Below, one piece after another: positions 7,098-7,748 of a stretch of 7,748 bases of DNA. Every line of letters starts with the position of its first letter. Position 1 is the first letter of the stretch. The notes beneath the pieces were generated by a model. The model searched no databases, was not told the origin of the DNA, and worked only from the letters and a program-made list of their open reading frames with translations. The position numbers and the translations under genes were made by a program. The stretch is from an uncultured Collinsella sp. GTDB lineage: Bacteria; Actinomycetota; Coriobacteriia; Coriobacteriales; Coriobacteriaceae. Location: assembly GCA_900544225.1 (NCBI GenBank), contig UQUD01000088.1, positions 1-7,748 of the forward strand, read 5' to 3'.

Positions 7098-7129
7098 AAA
7101 AAGGGGGGAGGCCGCGAGGCCTCCCCCTT
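7098..7129 (-). terminator. Intrinsic terminator of the rRNA operon
   Basis: A perfect 10-bp GC-rich stem (7104-7113 with 7118-7127; minus-strand halves GGGGGAGGCC and GGCCTCCCCC) closes a 4-nt loop and is followed in minus-strand reading by TTTTT (7098-7102). This is a textbook Rho-independent terminator about 35 nt past the 5S rRNA. It separates the rRNA operon from the acpS promoter. Confidence 0.93.
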
Positions 7130-7141
7130 CTTCAAGTCGAT

Positions 7142-7158
7142 GACGGCTCGGTGCCGTC
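7142..7158 (-). other. Small hairpin between 5S rRNA and the terminator
   Basis: Bases 7142-7147 (GACGGC) pair with 7153-7158 (GCCGTC) around a 5-nt loop. The hairpin lies directly after the 5S 3' end and before the strong terminator. Its right half also takes part in the alternative stem around the 5S (7150-7172 with 7270-7292), so the two structures are mutually exclusive. It may aid termination or 3'-end processing; its role is unproven. Confidence 0.6.
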
Positions 7159-7292
7159 CACCGGTCAGCGGCGCCCTGGCCTCCCACGGGCTGACCCCGC
7201 AGTACTCTCGGCGCGATGGGGCTTAGCTTCCGGGTTCGGAACGGGACCGGGCGTGCCCCCCATGCTCTGGCCGCTGACCGGTGGGCGGCGCC
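7150..7292 (-). repeat. 23-bp inverted repeat enclosing 5S rRNA (precursor processing stem)
   Basis: Bases 7150-7172 pair with 7270-7292 over 23 consecutive positions, with only two G-U wobbles (7152/7290 and 7157/7285). The inner part is helix I of the mature 5S rRNA. The outer dozen base pairs lie outside it and would make a precursor duplex of the kind cut by a maturation RNase. Which enzyme does this cannot be read from the window. Confidence 0.75.
7163..7280 (-). rRNA. rrf: 5S ribosomal RNA
   Basis: Read on the minus strand, the segment carries the 5S core, including GGTCCCGTTCCGAACCCGGA, then AGCTAAGCCCCATCGCGCC and GAGAGTACTGC, and ends in GTGGGAGGCCAGG. The termini pair to form helix I. 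The length of about 118 nt fits actinobacterial 5S rRNA. Exact ends are estimated from helix I and could shift by two or three bases, because pairing continues beyond the gene. It lies downstream of 23S in the normal 23S-5S order. Confidence 0.96.
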
Positions 7293-7421
7293 CACCGTTA
7301 CGGTGTCCGGGTGTCCCTCTCACGTGCCCTGGGGGCCGCATGGCGCATAGGAAAGGTGACTCGGGGGCATCCTCGTGCCCGGACCGCGCATGAGCGCTTG
7401 TCCCGCGGGCCGCGAGGTGCG
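7281..7421 (-). other. 23S-5S internal transcribed spacer
   Basis: About 140 nt of GC-rich spacer with no tRNA and no open frame that looks coding. Next to the 5S it contains a local hairpin, GTGGGC (7281-7286) with GCCCAC (7290-7295), which competes with the outer part of the 5S precursor stem. The bases next to the 23S end presumably pair with sequence upstream of 23S, which is outside the window. Confidence 0.75.

Positions 7422-7748
<327 letters not shown>

Noticed and set aside
6991..7098. Possible riboswitch or attenuator ahead of acpS
   Set aside because: The predicted leader is only about 22 nt and holds no terminator-antiterminator pair or recognisable aptamer.
7281..7421. Possible tRNA in the 23S-5S spacer
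   Set aside because: No TTCGA-type T-loop with matching acceptor stem, nor a cloverleaf, could be found on either strand.

Overview
The window reads as a stretch of chromosome from a high-GC Gram-positive bacterium, most likely a Coriobacteriia member such as Collinsella. That assignment is inference. It rests on the GC-rich codons, an actinobacterial-type 5S rRNA, and a single TsaB-RimI-TsaD polypeptide, an arrangement I associate from memory with that class. No phylogenetic test was possible.

Everything identified is on the minus strand, so transcription runs from right to left. At the right edge is the 3' end of a 23S rRNA gene (about 7422-7748, cut by the window end). A roughly 140-nt spacer and a complete 5S rRNA (about 7163-7280) follow. 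The 5S is enclosed by a long precursor stem and followed by a small hairpin and a strong intrinsic terminator (7098-7129). A sigma70-like promoter (7020-7049) then starts a compact six-gene operon: acpS, nnr, alr, a family 4 uracil-DNA glycosylase gene, tsaE, and a tsaB-rimI-tsaD fusion. Gaps between these genes run from a 14-nt overlap to 12 nt, so they are probably co-transcribed and partly translationally coupled.

The operon is a housekeeping mix. It contains activation of acyl carrier protein (AcpS), repair of damaged NAD(P)H hydrates (Nnr), D-alanine supply for peptidoglycan (Alr), removal of uracil from DNA (UDG), and the TsaB, TsaD and TsaE components of tRNA t6A37 synthesis with a RimI-type N-terminal acetyltransferase built in. 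TsaC/TsaC2, which makes the threonylcarbamoyl-AMP substrate, is not in the window.

Left of tsaD (1-166) there is no gene. Instead there is a perfect 41-bp inverted repeat (1-41 and 111-151) around a nearly concentric 9-bp hairpin (63-85). The left end lies exactly in this repeat and the right end lies in 23S rRNA, so the window may be a whole contig bounded by repeats. I did not find a clearly new biological system. The most notable items are the nested palindrome, the three-domain t6A/acetyltransferase fusion, an AcpS with a charged C-terminal extension and a substituted conserved histidine, and the alternative pairings around the 5S rRNA.
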